Assembly (NCBI GenBank): GCA_937951875.1
Contig: CALGAN010000024.1
Coordinates: forward strand, 1-64,000
Reading direction: 5' to 3'
Length of the DNA: 64,000 nucleotides
Origin: an uncultured Alkalilimnicola sp.
Lineage (GTDB): Bacteria > Pseudomonadota > Gammaproteobacteria > Nitrococcales > AK92
A program made the position numbers and the translations under genes. Below are positions 46,693 to 58,303 of the stretch, one piece after another. The notes under the pieces are model-generated. The model searched no databases. It was not told the DNA's origin and saw nothing but the letters and a program-made list of their open reading frames with translations. Every line of letters starts with the position of its first letter. Positions within the stretch are counted from its first letter, which is position 1.

Positions 46693-47294
46693 TGGATAAA
46701 CGTCTGGAAATCCTCGGCAAGGAAACGGTCTATCAAGGGTTTTTCCGTCTGGACCGCTACCGGCTGCGGCACAGCCTGTTCGGCGGCGGCGAAAGCAAGG
46801 TGCTGGTCCGAGAGCTGTTCGAGCGCGGCCACGCCGTGGGCGTGCTGCCTTACGATCCGGTGCGCGACGAGGTGGTGCTGGTCGAGCAGTTCCGCGTCGG
46901 CGCGCTGGAGGAGCCGGACGGCCCATGGCTGCTGGAGATCGTCGCCGGCATGATCGAGCCCGGCGAGCAGCCGCAGGAGGTGGCGCACCGCGAGGCGGCC
47001 GAGGAGGCTGGTTGCGTGTTGCAGGAGCTGGTGCCCGTGGCCCGGTATTACTCCAGTCCCGGCGGCAGCTCCGAGCGGGTTACCGTATTTTGCGCCCGGG
47101 TCAGCACCGAGGGGCTTGGCGGCATTCACGGCGAGCCGAGCGAAGGCGAGGACATCCGCGTCGTGGTGCTGCCGTTCGCCGAGGCGTTCGCCCTGGTCGA
47201 GAACGGCCGCATCAAGGCGGCCCTGCCGATCATCGCCCTGCAGTGGCTGGCGCTGAACCGCGAGCGCCTGCGCCGCGAATGGGGCGGCGGCTAA
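46692..47294 (+). CDS. nudF: ADP-ribose pyrophosphatase (Nudix) NudF
   Basis: NudF hydrolyses ADP-ribose to AMP and ribose-5-phosphate. The 200-residue protein has a full Nudix box (G at about residue 86, EVAHREAAEEAGC around 96-108) with downstream YYSSPGGSSERVTVF, typical of NudF. The ATG at 46692 shares TGATG with the rlmD stop; a GTG at 46689 is also in frame. Its stop overlaps that of the convergent gene at 47291 by four bases. Confidence 0.92.
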   Translation: MDKRLEILGKETVYQGFFRLDRYRLRHSLFGGGESKVLVRELFERGHAVGVLPYDPVRDEVVLVEQFRVGALEEPDGPWLLEIVAGMIEPGEQPQEVAHREAAEEAGCVLQELVPVARYYSSPGGSSERVTVFCARVSTEGLGGIHGEPSEGEDIRVVVLPFAEAFALVENGRIKAALPIIALQWLALNRERLRREWGGG

Positions 47295-48085
47295 CGGCCC
47301 TCCAGCAGATCGACCTTAAGCCAGACTTGGCGTTGATCGTGGCCGACGTCGCGGCTGCGGTAAGCCACGCCGCCGTCGTCGCGCCGTGTGTCGTGGCTAG
47401 TGCCGCCGATGGTCAGCCATTCGCCCAGACGACCTGATACCGTGGTCTCCACCCGATTGATGCGCGCGCCGCCGCTCGGACCGGCCTGGTCGTCGGCGCT
47501 GGCGATATCGATCTCCACCCAGTCGCCCTGAATGCGGGCGATCGCGTAGAAGCCGCGGCTCAGCGTCAGAAAGCGGGTGCGCTCGACCACGCCGGACTGC
47601 TTGCCGCCGAACACCGCCCGGTCCTGGACCGGTAGCAGCAGCGAGGTGGCGATGAACGCCGGCCGCCCCTCCAGCGCTCGAACCTGCTGCTGGCGGTTGT
47701 CGGCGACCGCGCCCTGGCTGCGATAGATGCGGACCGTGCCGCTCCCGCCATGCGTACCGATGCGGCCGTCGCCGCCGATGGCGCGCTCCTCGACGCTGGC
47801 GCCGCCGTCGACTCGGACCTGGATCAACACGCCGCGGGGAGCGACGTCCAGCTCTCGCAGCAGATCCTCGACCTCGGCGGCGACTCCGGGGGCGGCTTTC
47901 AGCACCAGGGTGTCGCCCTTGCCGGTCAGGTTGGCGCCGGCTGGCAGATGCGGGCGGATCAGGGGCAGCAATTCCTCAGCTGTACGGTAGCTTAACCGGT
48001 AAACTTCGAGGGAATTCTCGGCAAAGGCGCCGTCACCGAACAGCAGGCCGAGCGTGAGTAGCAGCAGCGGCGCTGGGTTTTTCAT
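47291..48085 (-). CDS. Secretin-N-domain-like exported protein, function unknown
   Basis: The 264-residue precursor has a signal peptide (MKNPAPLLLLTLGLLFGDG, cleavage after AFA). Residues 25-90 resemble a secretin N1/STN module (VYRLSYRTAEELLPLIRPHL, TLVLKAAPGVAAEVEDLLREL), as in NolW-like proteins. The rest looks beta-rich (GRPAFIATSLLLPVQ, GFYAIARIQGDWVEIDIAS) but does not reach the multimerising secretin channel, so it is unlikely to form a gate alone. It overlaps the upstream PLD-like gene in ATGA (48082-48085), so the two are coupled. No pilus or secretion genes are nearby. Confidence 0.6.
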   Translation of the reverse strand: MKNPAPLLLLTLGLLFGDGAFAENSLEVYRLSYRTAEELLPLIRPHLPAGANLTGKGDTLVLKAAPGVAAEVEDLLRELDVAPRGVLIQVRVDGGASVEERAIGGDGRIGTHGGSGTVRIYRSQGAVADNRQQQVRALEGRPAFIATSLLLPVQDRAVFGGKQSGVVERTRFLTLSRGFYAIARIQGDWVEIDIASADDQAGPSGGARINRVETTVSGRLGEWLTIGGTSHDTRRDDGGVAYRSRDVGHDQRQVWLKVDLLEGR

Positions 48086-48594
48086 AGATACAACCGCCGC
48101 AGGTTGGGATCGGTGACGCTGCGGTCCCACAGCTCGCCGAACACGCGGCCGAGTTCGCGCGCCCGCAGCGGGTAGTAGCGGCAGGCTTCGCCCTCCGGAC
48201 GATCGGCCAAGGAACGGTGGATGTAGCCGCTGCCGTCGACGATCAGGAACGCCTCGTTGAAGGTCTGGTCCTCGGGGGCCAGGCAGCGGATCTCGATGTA
48301 GCTGCTCAGGCGCTGCGCCAAGTCCAGCAGTCGATGGTCGTTCTTGATCACCGACTGAACGTCGCGGATCAGCATGCGGATCTTCACGCCCCGGCCGCGC
48401 AGCACCAGCGCCCGCACCGCCTCCAGGAAACCGGGTTGATCGTAGACGCGCGGTTCCAGATCGCGGCTGACCAGCTCCAGGCTGCGGCGAGCGTCGCGCA
48501 CCAGCGCCTCGCTCAGCTCGCGCAGCTGGACCAGATCCCGTATCGCGATTCGCTCGCTGCTGGCCGCCTCGTGCTCGGAAGTCGGTTCGCTCAT
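48082..48594 (-). CDS. PLD-fold-like cytoplasmic protein, function unknown
   Basis: The 170-residue protein starts at the ATG at 48594 behind a GGGGGAACG site. It has the look of half a phospholipase-D-type fold: ELVSRDLEPRVYDQPGFLEAVRAL, RGVKIRMLIRDVQ and EAFLIVDGSGYIHRSL, but the catalytic HKD is not present (HRLLDLAQRL lies near that place). Related gammaproteobacterial proteins are annotated only as hypothetical, often near purB. It is coupled to the secretin-N-like gene by an overlap and lies just beyond the purB 3' end. Confidence 0.6.
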   Translation of the reverse strand: MSEPTSEHEAASSERIAIRDLVQLRELSEALVRDARRSLELVSRDLEPRVYDQPGFLEAVRALVLRGRGVKIRMLIRDVQSVIKNDHRLLDLAQRLSSYIEIRCLAPEDQTFNEAFLIVDGSGYIHRSLADRPEGEACRYYPLRARELGRVFGELWDRSVTDPNLRRLYL

Positions 48595-48704
48595 CGTTCC
48601 CCCTCGCGACGCCCTCATGACCGACACTGTACGTATTCGGGCGCCCCGATGCATCTCCGGGGCGCCCGCGGGGCGAGAAAGCGGGCCGGCGGCTCCGCCC
48701 GGGA

Positions 48705-50072
48705 TCAGACCCGGCGCGCTTGCTCGGCGGCGTTGCCGACGTAGTCCCAGGGGGTGAGCGCGGCCAGCTCGCGCTTGACGTCCTCGGGCAGCTCCAGCTG
48801 CTCGACGAAGGCCCTCAGCGCCGCCTGATCCACCCGGCGGCCGCGGGTCAGCTCCTTGAGCCGCTCGTAGGGGCGCTCGACGCCGTAGCGGCGCATCACC
48901 GTCTGGATCGCCTCGGCCAACACTTCCCAGTTGGCGTCCAGGTCGCGCTGCAGCTGGGCCTGGTCGACGTCGATCTTGCCCAGGCCCTTGAGCAGCGAGC
49001 GGTAGGCGATCAGGCAGTGGCCGATGGCGACGCCGAGGTTGCGCAGCACGGTCGAGTCGGTCAGGTCGCGCTGCCAGCGCGAGATCGGCAGCTTGGCCGC
49101 GAAGTGGTCGAGCAGCGCGTTGGCAATGCCGAGGTTGCCCTCGGCGTTCTCGAAGTCGATGGGGTTGACCTTGTGCGGCATGGTGGACGAGCCGACCTCG
49201 CCGGCGACCGCGCGCTGCTTGAAGTAGCCGACCGAGATGTAGCCCCAGACGTCGCGGCTGAAATCGATCAGCACCGTATTCAGCCGGGCGATGGCGTCGA
49301 ACAGCTCGGCGATGTAGTCGTGCGGCTCGATCTGGGTGGTGTAGGGGTTCCAGGTCAGCCCCAGCGCGGTGACGTAGTCGCGGGCCAGCGCCTGCCAGTC
49401 CACCGCCGGGTAGGCGGCCAGGTGGGCGTTGTAGTTGCCGACCGCGCCGTTGATCTTGCCGAGGATCTCCACCTCGGCGATCTGCCGGCGCTGGCGCTGC
49501 AGCCGGTACACCACGTTGGCGATTTCCTTGCCGACCGTGGTGGGAGAGGCCGGCTGGCCGTGGGTGCGCGACAGCATGGGCTGCTCGGCGTGGCGGTGAG
49601 CCATGTCCCGCAGCACGGCGATGATCTGATCGATCAGCGGCAGCAGCACCTCGTCGCGGGCGCTCTTGAGCATCAGGCCGTGCGAGAGGTTGTTGATGTC
49701 CTCGGACGTGCAGGCGAAATGGGTGAATTCCTTGATGGCCGCCAGCTCCGGCAGCTGCTCCAGCCGTTCCTTGAGGAAATACTCCACCGCCTTCACGTCG
49801 TGGTTGGTGGTGCGCTCGATTTCCTTGACGCGGGCCGCCTCGGCCGGGCCGAACTCGGCTAGGATGGCCTCGAGATGGGCGAGCGCGGTCTGCGACAGCG
49901 CCGGTACCTCGGCGATGCCGGGGTGGGCGGCCAGCGCCTGCAGCCAGCGTACTTCCACGATCAGGCGGTGGCGGATCAGGCCGTATTCGCTGAACAGCGC
50001 CTGTAGTTCCGTCGTCTTATCGCCGTAACGGCCGTCGACGGGAGAGATGGCGGTAAGACGGGACAGTTCCAT
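48705..50072 (-). CDS. purB: Adenylosuccinate lyase
   Basis: PurB removes fumarate from SAICAR and adenylosuccinate in purine synthesis. The 455-residue protein starts MELSRLTAISPVDGRYGDKT and has TTNHDVKAVEYFLKE, the catalytic-His region SRTHGQPASPTTVGKEIAN and the signature loop GSSTMPHKVNPIDFEN. The ATG at 50072 was chosen over a longer upstream extension. It is divergent from fumC, which also handles fumarate. Confidence 0.97.
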   Translation of the reverse strand: MELSRLTAISPVDGRYGDKTTELQALFSEYGLIRHRLIVEVRWLQALAAHPGIAEVPALSQTALAHLEAILAEFGPAEAARVKEIERTTNHDVKAVEYFLKERLEQLPELAAIKEFTHFACTSEDINNLSHGLMLKSARDEVLLPLIDQIIAVLRDMAHRHAEQPMLSRTHGQPASPTTVGKEIANVVYRLQRQRRQIAEVEILGKINGAVGNYNAHLAAYPAVDWQALARDYVTALGLTWNPYTTQIEPHDYIAELFDAIARLNTVLIDFSRDVWGYISVGYFKQRAVAGEVGSSTMPHKVNPIDFENAEGNLGIANALLDHFAAKLPISRWQRDLTDSTVLRNLGVAIGHCLIAYRSLLKGLGKIDVDQAQLQRDLDANWEVLAEAIQTVMRRYGVERPYERLKELTRGRRVDQAALRAFVEQLELPEDVKRELAALTPWDYVGNAAEQARRV

Positions 50073-50188
50073 GCGCGTATACCCTTGAAGGCCAAGAACA
50101 CGGGCGCCGATTCTACCGTCTGAATTCCGCCAGCGCACCCGACCGAGCGGGCGGAGCGGACTCTGCAACGAGCGAGGGGGCTTGGACC

Positions 50189-51577
<1,389 letters not shown>

Positions 51578-51585
51578 CGCCCGCG

Positions 51586-51612
51586 GCGGCGGCCTCTCCG
51601 CGGGGCCGCCGC
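51586..51612. terminator. Hairpin between convergent fumC and phasin gene
   Basis: Nine-base perfect arms (51586-51594 and 51604-51612) with a 9-base loop lie between the two stops and could end both transcripts. Confidence 0.55.
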
Positions 51613-51624
51613 ACGGCGCTGCGA

Positions 51625-51993
51625 CTAGGCGGCTTTCCGGTCGGTGCTGCGCGCGCTCAGCTGTTCGAGATTCTGCTGCAGGGCGCGGCTGAGGTCGGCG
51701 TTGGTCTCGATCGCAAGGCCGAAGTACTTCTTGGCGTGGTCGACCGCCTTGCGGGAGGTTTCGTTGAAGTAGGCCAGCTGCCAGGACAAGGCGTCCTCCA
51801 GCTTCTTGGCCTCGCTCAGCGCCCGGATGTGCTTGATGTTGGTTTCGAGGCTGTCATTGATGACGGCATTGTGCAGCTTCAACAACTGCTCGATGCGGCT
51901 GGACATGATCTCGTTGTAGCGGATCAAGCCGTTGAGGACGCTCTGTCCTAGCTCGCTGAACTGCTCGAGTCCTTTCGTCGTGTCTGCCTTCAT
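51625..51993 (-). CDS. Phasin family protein
   Basis: The 122-residue protein is wholly helical and charged: QFSELGQSVLNGLIRYNEIM, NIKHIRALSEAKKLEDALSWQ and YFNETSRKAVDHAKKYFGLA. This is the pattern of phasin_2-type proteins (PF09361) that coat PHA granules. It has a strong AAGGAGA ribosome-binding site, suggesting high expression, which suits a granule coat protein. No PHA synthase is nearby. It may pair functionally with the longer phasin-like protein at 9.3 kb. Confidence 0.8.
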   Translation of the reverse strand: MKADTTKGLEQFSELGQSVLNGLIRYNEIMSSRIEQLLKLHNAVINDSLETNIKHIRALSEAKKLEDALSWQLAYFNETSRKAVDHAKKYFGLAIETNADLSRALQQNLEQLSARSTDRKAA

Positions 51994-52095
51994 GGCGATT
52001 TCTCCTTGACTGGCTGTCCTTGGCCGGCGTCATGCCGGCAGTCGCGATTGCTTGAGCGGATAAAGACGGCGCCCCGGATCTCCGGAGCGAAGGCG

Positions 52096-52115
52096 CGAGA
52101 GTCGTGAGACTCTCG
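52096..52115 (-). terminator. Hairpin downstream of the RibD-C-like gene
   Basis: Perfect 8-base arms (52096-52103 and 52108-52115) with a 4-base loop follow the stop of the minus-strand gene. The T-run is poor, so strength is uncertain. Confidence 0.5.
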
Positions 52116-52125
52116 GCCGTTTAGT

Positions 52126-52974
52126 CTAACGCGCCCGGTCATAGCGGGCCAGAGACTGACCTCGGTTTTCCCCGTGCGCGTGAGGATCCAGATAGAGCCA
52201 GCGCAGGCGCAAGTCCAGGGGCGTCCGGAAGGTCGGCCCTTCGACGAAGCCGGGCGCCGGGTCGCCGCCGACCAGGCGGTGCACCGTAGTCAGGAACAGG
52301 GTGTCGATCAGGTCGTCGCGCAGCAGGGTATGGAGCACGTACGGCCCGGTCACCGAATACAGGCGGCGATAGCCGCGCTCTTCCAGGAACCGCACGGCGG
52401 CGCGCCCGTCGATCCCGTCGCCGGCCTTGAGCTGCACCACCTCGGCTCCCTGGGCGGCCAGCGCCCGCGCGCGCGGCGCGGCCGGGTCGGCGCTGGTGGC
52501 GACGTACACCCGCCGGCCCTGCGCGAACCACTCCGGCGGCAGCTCGATGTCGAGGCTCGCGCTCACGACCATGACATCCGGTTGCGCCGGCCGGCCCCGC
52601 TCCAGGCGCCAGCGGCGTAGATCCTCGAAGCCGGGCTTGTCGCTCAGCGGCAGGCTGTCCTGGGCGATGCCGCGGGCCAGGGCGCGCAGGTAGCTGCCGC
52701 TGGCGAGCAGCACGTCGGCGCGCGCGGCGAGCTCCTGGAACAGCCGCCAGTCGCGCGGATTGGCGATGGTGTCCGGCACGATCGGCAGGCCGATGGCGGG
52801 ATCGGGCAGGGCGATGCGACCGTCCAGGCTGGTGACGAAGTTGGTGTAGACGTAGATCCGATCGCCCCAATCCGGCGGCGCCAGCGGCGCCTCCAGGTAC
52901 AGGTTGCGGATCGGCGTCAGCCGTCCCGGCTGCGGGTACAGCTCGACAACGTGATCTGGCTTCGGCAACTGCAT
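52126..52974 (-). CDS. Stand-alone RibD C-terminal-domain reductase
   Basis: The 282-residue protein has the dihydrofolate-reductase-like fold of the RibD C-terminal domain (YVYTNFVTSLDGRIAL, DWRLFQELAARADVLLASGS, YRRLYSVTGPYVLHTLL, LFLTTVHRLVGGD). It lacks a deaminase domain, so it is a single-domain pyrimidine reductase or a related reductase. The start at 52974 (MQLPKPDHVVELYP) is preferred over an upstream extension. It is divergent from uvrY, and no other riboflavin gene is in the window. Substrate cannot be decided from sequence. Confidence 0.75.
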   Translation of the reverse strand: MQLPKPDHVVELYPQPGRLTPIRNLYLEAPLAPPDWGDRIYVYTNFVTSLDGRIALPDPAIGLPIVPDTIANPRDWRLFQELAARADVLLASGSYLRALARGIAQDSLPLSDKPGFEDLRRWRLERGRPAQPDVMVVSASLDIELPPEWFAQGRRVYVATSADPAAPRARALAAQGAEVVQLKAGDGIDGRAAVRFLEERGYRRLYSVTGPYVLHTLLRDDLIDTLFLTTVHRLVGGDPAPGFVEGPTFRTPLDLRLRWLYLDPHAHGENRGQSLARYDRAR

Positions 52975-53128
52975 TGCGCTGTTCGAATCGTCGTTGGCCC
53001 GGTACCGCGCCAGGGCCCGCGTTGGGCGACGATCCCTCCCGTGGTCTCCCCTTGTTGACTGCGCTAGGATACAGAATCGCATGGAGGCAGAGTCATGCCG
53101 ACAGATGCTCAGGCGGGAAGGTGGAGCA

Positions 53129-53770
53129 ATGATTAACGTCGTATTGGTAGACGACCATCAACTGGTACGCACAGGCATCCGCAAGATCCTCGATGACGTG
53201 GACGACATCAACGTCTGCGGTGAGGCGGGATCGGGCGAGGACGCCTTGAAGCTGGTTAGGCAGGCCAAGCCCGATGTCGTGCTGATGGACGTCAACATGC
53301 CGGGAATCGGCGGCCTGGAGGCGACGCGCAAGCTGCTACGCATCGACGAGAATCTGCGCATCATCGCGCTCACGGTTCACGTCGACGAACCTTATCCGAG
53401 TCGGCTGCTGGAAGCCGGAGCGCTTGGTTACCTCACCAAGGGCTGCGACGAACAGGAGATCGTCACCGCCATCCGCACCGTCTATCGCGGCGAGCGATAC
53501 ATCGGCGCCGACATCGCCCGGCAGATGGCGCTGTCCGGCTTGAACGGCCGCAGCAAGAACCCCTTCGACAAGCTGTCGCAGCGGGAGGTGCAGGTGATGC
53601 TGATGATCACCCAGGGCCACAAGGTGCAGGAGATTTCGGACGTGCTGTGCCTGAGCCCGAAGACCGTGAGCACCTACCGCTACCGCTTGTACGAGAAGCT
53701 GGGAGTGGCCAACGATGTCGAGTTGACGCACTTGGCGATCCGCCACGACATGATCGACAACCTGCAGTAG
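53129..53770 (+). CDS. uvrY: Response regulator UvrY (GacA)
   Basis: UvrY is the partner of BarA and activates the small RNAs that titrate CsrA/RsmA. The 213-residue protein has a receiver domain with Asp54 (VVLMDVNMPGIGG) and a LuxR-type helix-turn-helix (LSQREVQVMLMITQGHKVQEI, SPKTVSTYRYRLYEKLGV). It lies directly upstream of uvrC, the conserved arrangement across gammaproteobacteria. The ATG at 53129 has AAGGTGGAG upstream. Confidence 0.96.
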   Translation: MINVVLVDDHQLVRTGIRKILDDVDDINVCGEAGSGEDALKLVRQAKPDVVLMDVNMPGIGGLEATRKLLRIDENLRIIALTVHVDEPYPSRLLEAGALGYLTKGCDEQEIVTAIRTVYRGERYIGADIARQMALSGLNGRSKNPFDKLSQREVQVMLMITQGHKVQEISDVLCLSPKTVSTYRYRLYEKLGVANDVELTHLAIRHDMIDNLQ

Positions 53771-53807
53771 GCCAGGCGCGGCGGTCGCCGTCGCCCTCGG
53801 CAGCCCC

Positions 53808-53828
53808 GGTGGTTTCGCCGAAACCGCC
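53808..53828 (+). terminator. Hairpin between uvrY and uvrC
   Basis: Nine-base arms (53808-53816 and 53820-53828, one G-U pair) with a 3-base loop lie 38 bases after uvrY. It may cut down read-through into uvrC. Confidence 0.4.
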
Positions 53829-53891
53829 TAAGCGGTTATTCCTGAAGCGCTTACCGATGAACTTGCCGGTTTCGCGCCGGTCTTAGCCTGC

Positions 53892-55727
<1,836 letters not shown>

Positions 55728-55728
55728 C

Positions 55729-56322
55729 ATGCGCTTGAACCTCCCCAACACGCTGACCGTGCTGCGGATCGTCATGATTCCGGTGTTGGGGCTGGCGTTT
55801 CTGCTGCCCCTGCCGGTGGCGCAGGTGCTGGCCACGGTCATTTTCGGTCTGGCCGGCGTCACCGATTGGCTGGACGGTTTCCTGGCGCGGCGGCTCAAGC
55901 AGACCTCGGCGTTCGGCGCGTTTCTCGATCCGGTGGCCGACAAGCTGATCGTCGCCGTGGCGTTGGTGGCGGTGCTGACCTTCAACAACACGCCGTACTT
56001 CGCGGTGCCGGTGGCGGTGATCATCGGCCGCGAGATCGCCGTGTCGGCGCTGCGGGAGTGGATGGCCTCGCTGGGGCGGCGCGCCAGCGTGGCGGTGAAC
56101 ATGATGGGCAAGGTCAAGACCACCGCGCAGATGGCGGCGATCCTGATCCTGCTGTACGGCCGCGACGTGGCCGGCCTGCCGCTGCAGACGATCGGCCTGT
56201 GGCTGCTGTACGTGGCGGCCGTGCTCACGCTGTACTCGGCGTTCCTGTATCTGCGCGCGGCCTGGGATACCATCCGTACAGAGCCGGCGCCGGCGCAGCA
56301 GCGGCAGGATCTGGGGGCTTGA
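55729..56322 (+). CDS. pgsA: CDP-diacylglycerol--glycerol-3-phosphate 3-phosphatidyltransferase
   Basis: PgsA makes phosphatidylglycerol phosphate at the inner membrane. The 197-residue protein has the CDP-alcohol phosphotransferase signature DWLDGFLARRLKQ followed by AFGAFLDPVADK with the metal-binding Asp residues, and several membrane helices. It follows uvrC closely and precedes three tRNA genes, as in Pseudomonas. Confidence 0.96.
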   Translation: MRLNLPNTLTVLRIVMIPVLGLAFLLPLPVAQVLATVIFGLAGVTDWLDGFLARRLKQTSAFGAFLDPVADKLIVAVALVAVLTFNNTPYFAVPVAVIIGREIAVSALREWMASLGRRASVAVNMMGKVKTTAQMAAILILLYGRDVAGLPLQTIGLWLLYVAAVLTLYSAFLYLRAAWDTIRTEPAPAQQRQDLGA

Positions 56323-56360
56323 CAGTCGCCGCGGCCCCTTTAAAATAACGCTCACATCGG

Positions 56361-56436
56361 GCGGGAATAGCTCAGTTGGTAGAGCGCAACCTTGCCAAGG
56401 TTGAGGTCGCGAGTTCGAGCCTCGTTTCCCGCTCCA
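56361..56436 (+). tRNA. tRNA-Gly (GCC)
   Basis: A 76-base cloverleaf including encoded CCA. The acceptor stem GCGGGAA pairs with TTCCCGC, the D-loop CTCAGTTGGTAGAG and T-loop GTTCGAG are canonical, and the anticodon GCC is at 56394-56396. Confidence 0.98.
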
Positions 56437-56536
56437 GATTACCAAGCCCCGGCTAGCAGCCGGGGTTTTCGTTTCCAAAACGGCGCCGGTATCGCTATTA
56501 TCGATGACGGCTGCTATCATCGGCGCCGATTCGAAA

Positions 56537-56610
56537 GGCTAGGTGGCAGAGTGGTCATGCAGCGGCCTGCAAAGCCGTGTACCTCGGTTCGATTCCGGGC
56601 CTAGCCTCCA
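56537..56610 (+). tRNA. tRNA-Cys (GCA)
   Basis: A 74-base cloverleaf with encoded CCA. The acceptor stem GGCTAGG pairs with CCTAGCC, the loop CTGCAAA carries anticodon GCA at 56569-56571, and the discriminator is U, all typical of tRNA-Cys. Confidence 0.98.
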
Positions 56611-56804
56611 TTCTCTTCTCGTCTCGGCGCGGTTCTCGCGCGGCTTCCTCCGCTATCTCGTTTCGGCCTCCGGTCCATGCGCGGGAGCAGTGCGTCGTCA
56701 TGAAAGGCGAGGGGACGGGCTCGCGCCGCCGACGGCGGGAGGTTGTCATCGCGACCCGCGCCGACTACCCTTAGCCACTCGTTCTCCGATCTCCGAGAAC
56801 GCCA

Positions 56805-56891
56805 GCCCCGGTGGCGAAACTGGTAAACGCACGGCACTTAAAATGCCGCGGCCTCACGGCCTTGCCGGTTCGATTCCGGCCCGGGGCACCA
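56805..56891 (+). tRNA. tRNA-Leu (TAA)
   Basis: An 87-base class II tRNA with a long variable arm and encoded CCA. The acceptor stem GCCCCGG pairs with CCGGGGC, and the loop CTTAAAA carries anticodon TAA at 56839-56841. It is 194 bases after tRNA-Cys, a gap that also holds a small GTTCTC/GAGAAC hairpin. Confidence 0.98.
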
Positions 56892-56960
56892 TCCGAGACA
56901 GGCACGGCTGTCTCTGCCGCGGAAGACGCGGCCTCGCCGGCGGTCTTACGCTTGCGCGCA

Positions 56961-56994
56961 AACGAAGAGGGCGCCCGTGGGCGCCCTCTTCGTT
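56961..56994. terminator. Strong bidirectional hairpin between tRNA-Leu and fabB
   Basis: A perfect 15-base stem (56961-56975 and 56980-56994) with a CGTG loop, T-rich on one flank and A-rich on the other, lies between the tRNA cluster and the convergent fabB. Confidence 0.88.
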
Positions 56995-57015
56995 TCCAGC
57001 GTGTGACGCGCGGCG

Positions 57016-58233
57016 TCAGCCGGTATAGCGCTTCAGCACCAGGCTGGCGTTGGTGCCACCGAAGCCGAAGCTGTTCGACAGCACGGTGTCGAGTTTGACG
57101 TTGTCCCGGCGCTGCACCACGATCGGCATGTCGGCGGCGGCCGGGTCGAGCTGCTCGACGTTGGCGGAAGCGGCGATGAAGTTGTTCTCCATCATCAGCA
57201 GGCAGTAGATCGCCTCCTGCGCGCCGGTCGCGCCCAGCGAGTGGCCGGTCAGCGACTTGGTGGAGCTGATCGGCGGCACCTTGTCGCCGAACACTTCGCG
57301 CAGCGCCTGCAGCTCGGCGATATCGCCCACCGGAGTGCTGGTGCCGTGGGTGTTGACGTAGTCGATCGGTCCCTCGACGCCGGCCAGCGCCATGCGCATG
57401 CAGCGCACCGCGCCCTCGCCGGACGGCGCGACCATGTCGTAGCCGTCGGAGGTGGCGCCGTAGCCCACCACTTCCGCATAGATGTGAGCGCCGCGCGCCA
57501 GGGCGTGATCGAGCGATTCGAGCACCAGCATGCCGGCGCCGCCGGCGATGACGAAGCCGTCGCGGTTGGCGTCATAGGGGCGCGACGCCCGGGCCGGATC
57601 GTCGTTGTAGGCGGTGGAGAGTGCGCCCATGGCGTCGAACATCATGGTCATGGTCCAGTGCTCTTCCTCGCCGCCGCCGGCGAACACGATGTCCTGCTTG
57701 CCGAGCTGGATCAGCTCCATGGCGTTGCCGATGCAGTGGGCGCTGGTGGCGCAGGCCGAGGTAATGGAGTAGTTGACGCCCTTGATCTCGAACGGCGTGG
57801 CCAGGCAGGCCGATACCGTGCTGCTCATGGTCTTGGGCACGCCGAATGCGCCGATCTTGCGCACGCCGCGCTCGCGCAGGGTGTCGGCCGCGTCGACCAG
57901 GCTGGAGGTCGAGCCGCCGCCGGAGCCGGCGATCAGACCGGTGCGCGGGTTGGAGACCTGCTGCGGCGTCAGGCCGGCGTCCTTGATCGCCTGGTCCATG
58001 GCCACATAGGCGTACGCCGCGGCATCGCCCATGAAGCGGCGCGCCTTGCGCGGAATGATCGCGTCGAGGTCGATGTCCACGGTGCCGGCGATCTGGCTGC
58101 GCAGCCCTCGCTCGGCGTATTCGGGTTTGAACTTGATGCCGGAGCGACCGCTCCGCAGAGATTCGGTGACGGTGGCCTTGTCGTTGCCGAGACAAGACAC
58201 GATGCCGATACCTGTGATTACTACGCGCCGCAC
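57016..58233 (-). CDS. fabB: 3-oxoacyl-ACP synthase I
   Basis: FabB elongates unsaturated fatty-acid intermediates made by FabA. The 405-residue protein has catalytic Cys161 in SITSACATSAHC, the His motifs in DYVNTHGTSTPVGD and STKSLTGHSLGATGAQE, and NSFGFGGTNASLV near the end. It is downstream of fabA in one operon with 70 bases between them. The fabA-fabB pair is typical of gammaproteobacteria that make unsaturated fatty acids anaerobically. Confidence 0.98.
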   Translation of the reverse strand: MRRVVITGIGIVSCLGNDKATVTESLRSGRSGIKFKPEYAERGLRSQIAGTVDIDLDAIIPRKARRFMGDAAAYAYVAMDQAIKDAGLTPQQVSNPRTGLIAGSGGGSTSSLVDAADTLRERGVRKIGAFGVPKTMSSTVSACLATPFEIKGVNYSITSACATSAHCIGNAMELIQLGKQDIVFAGGGEEEHWTMTMMFDAMGALSTAYNDDPARASRPYDANRDGFVIAGGAGMLVLESLDHALARGAHIYAEVVGYGATSDGYDMVAPSGEGAVRCMRMALAGVEGPIDYVNTHGTSTPVGDIAELQALREVFGDKVPPISSTKSLTGHSLGATGAQEAIYCLLMMENNFIAASANVEQLDPAAADMPIVVQRRDNVKLDTVLSNSFGFGGTNASLVLKRYTG

Positions 58234-58303
58234 GAGATGCTCCTCAACCTACTGAGCCAGCCTTTGCCAGTGGTCCGACCAAGTTAAACAAGTAGGGGTT
58301 CCC

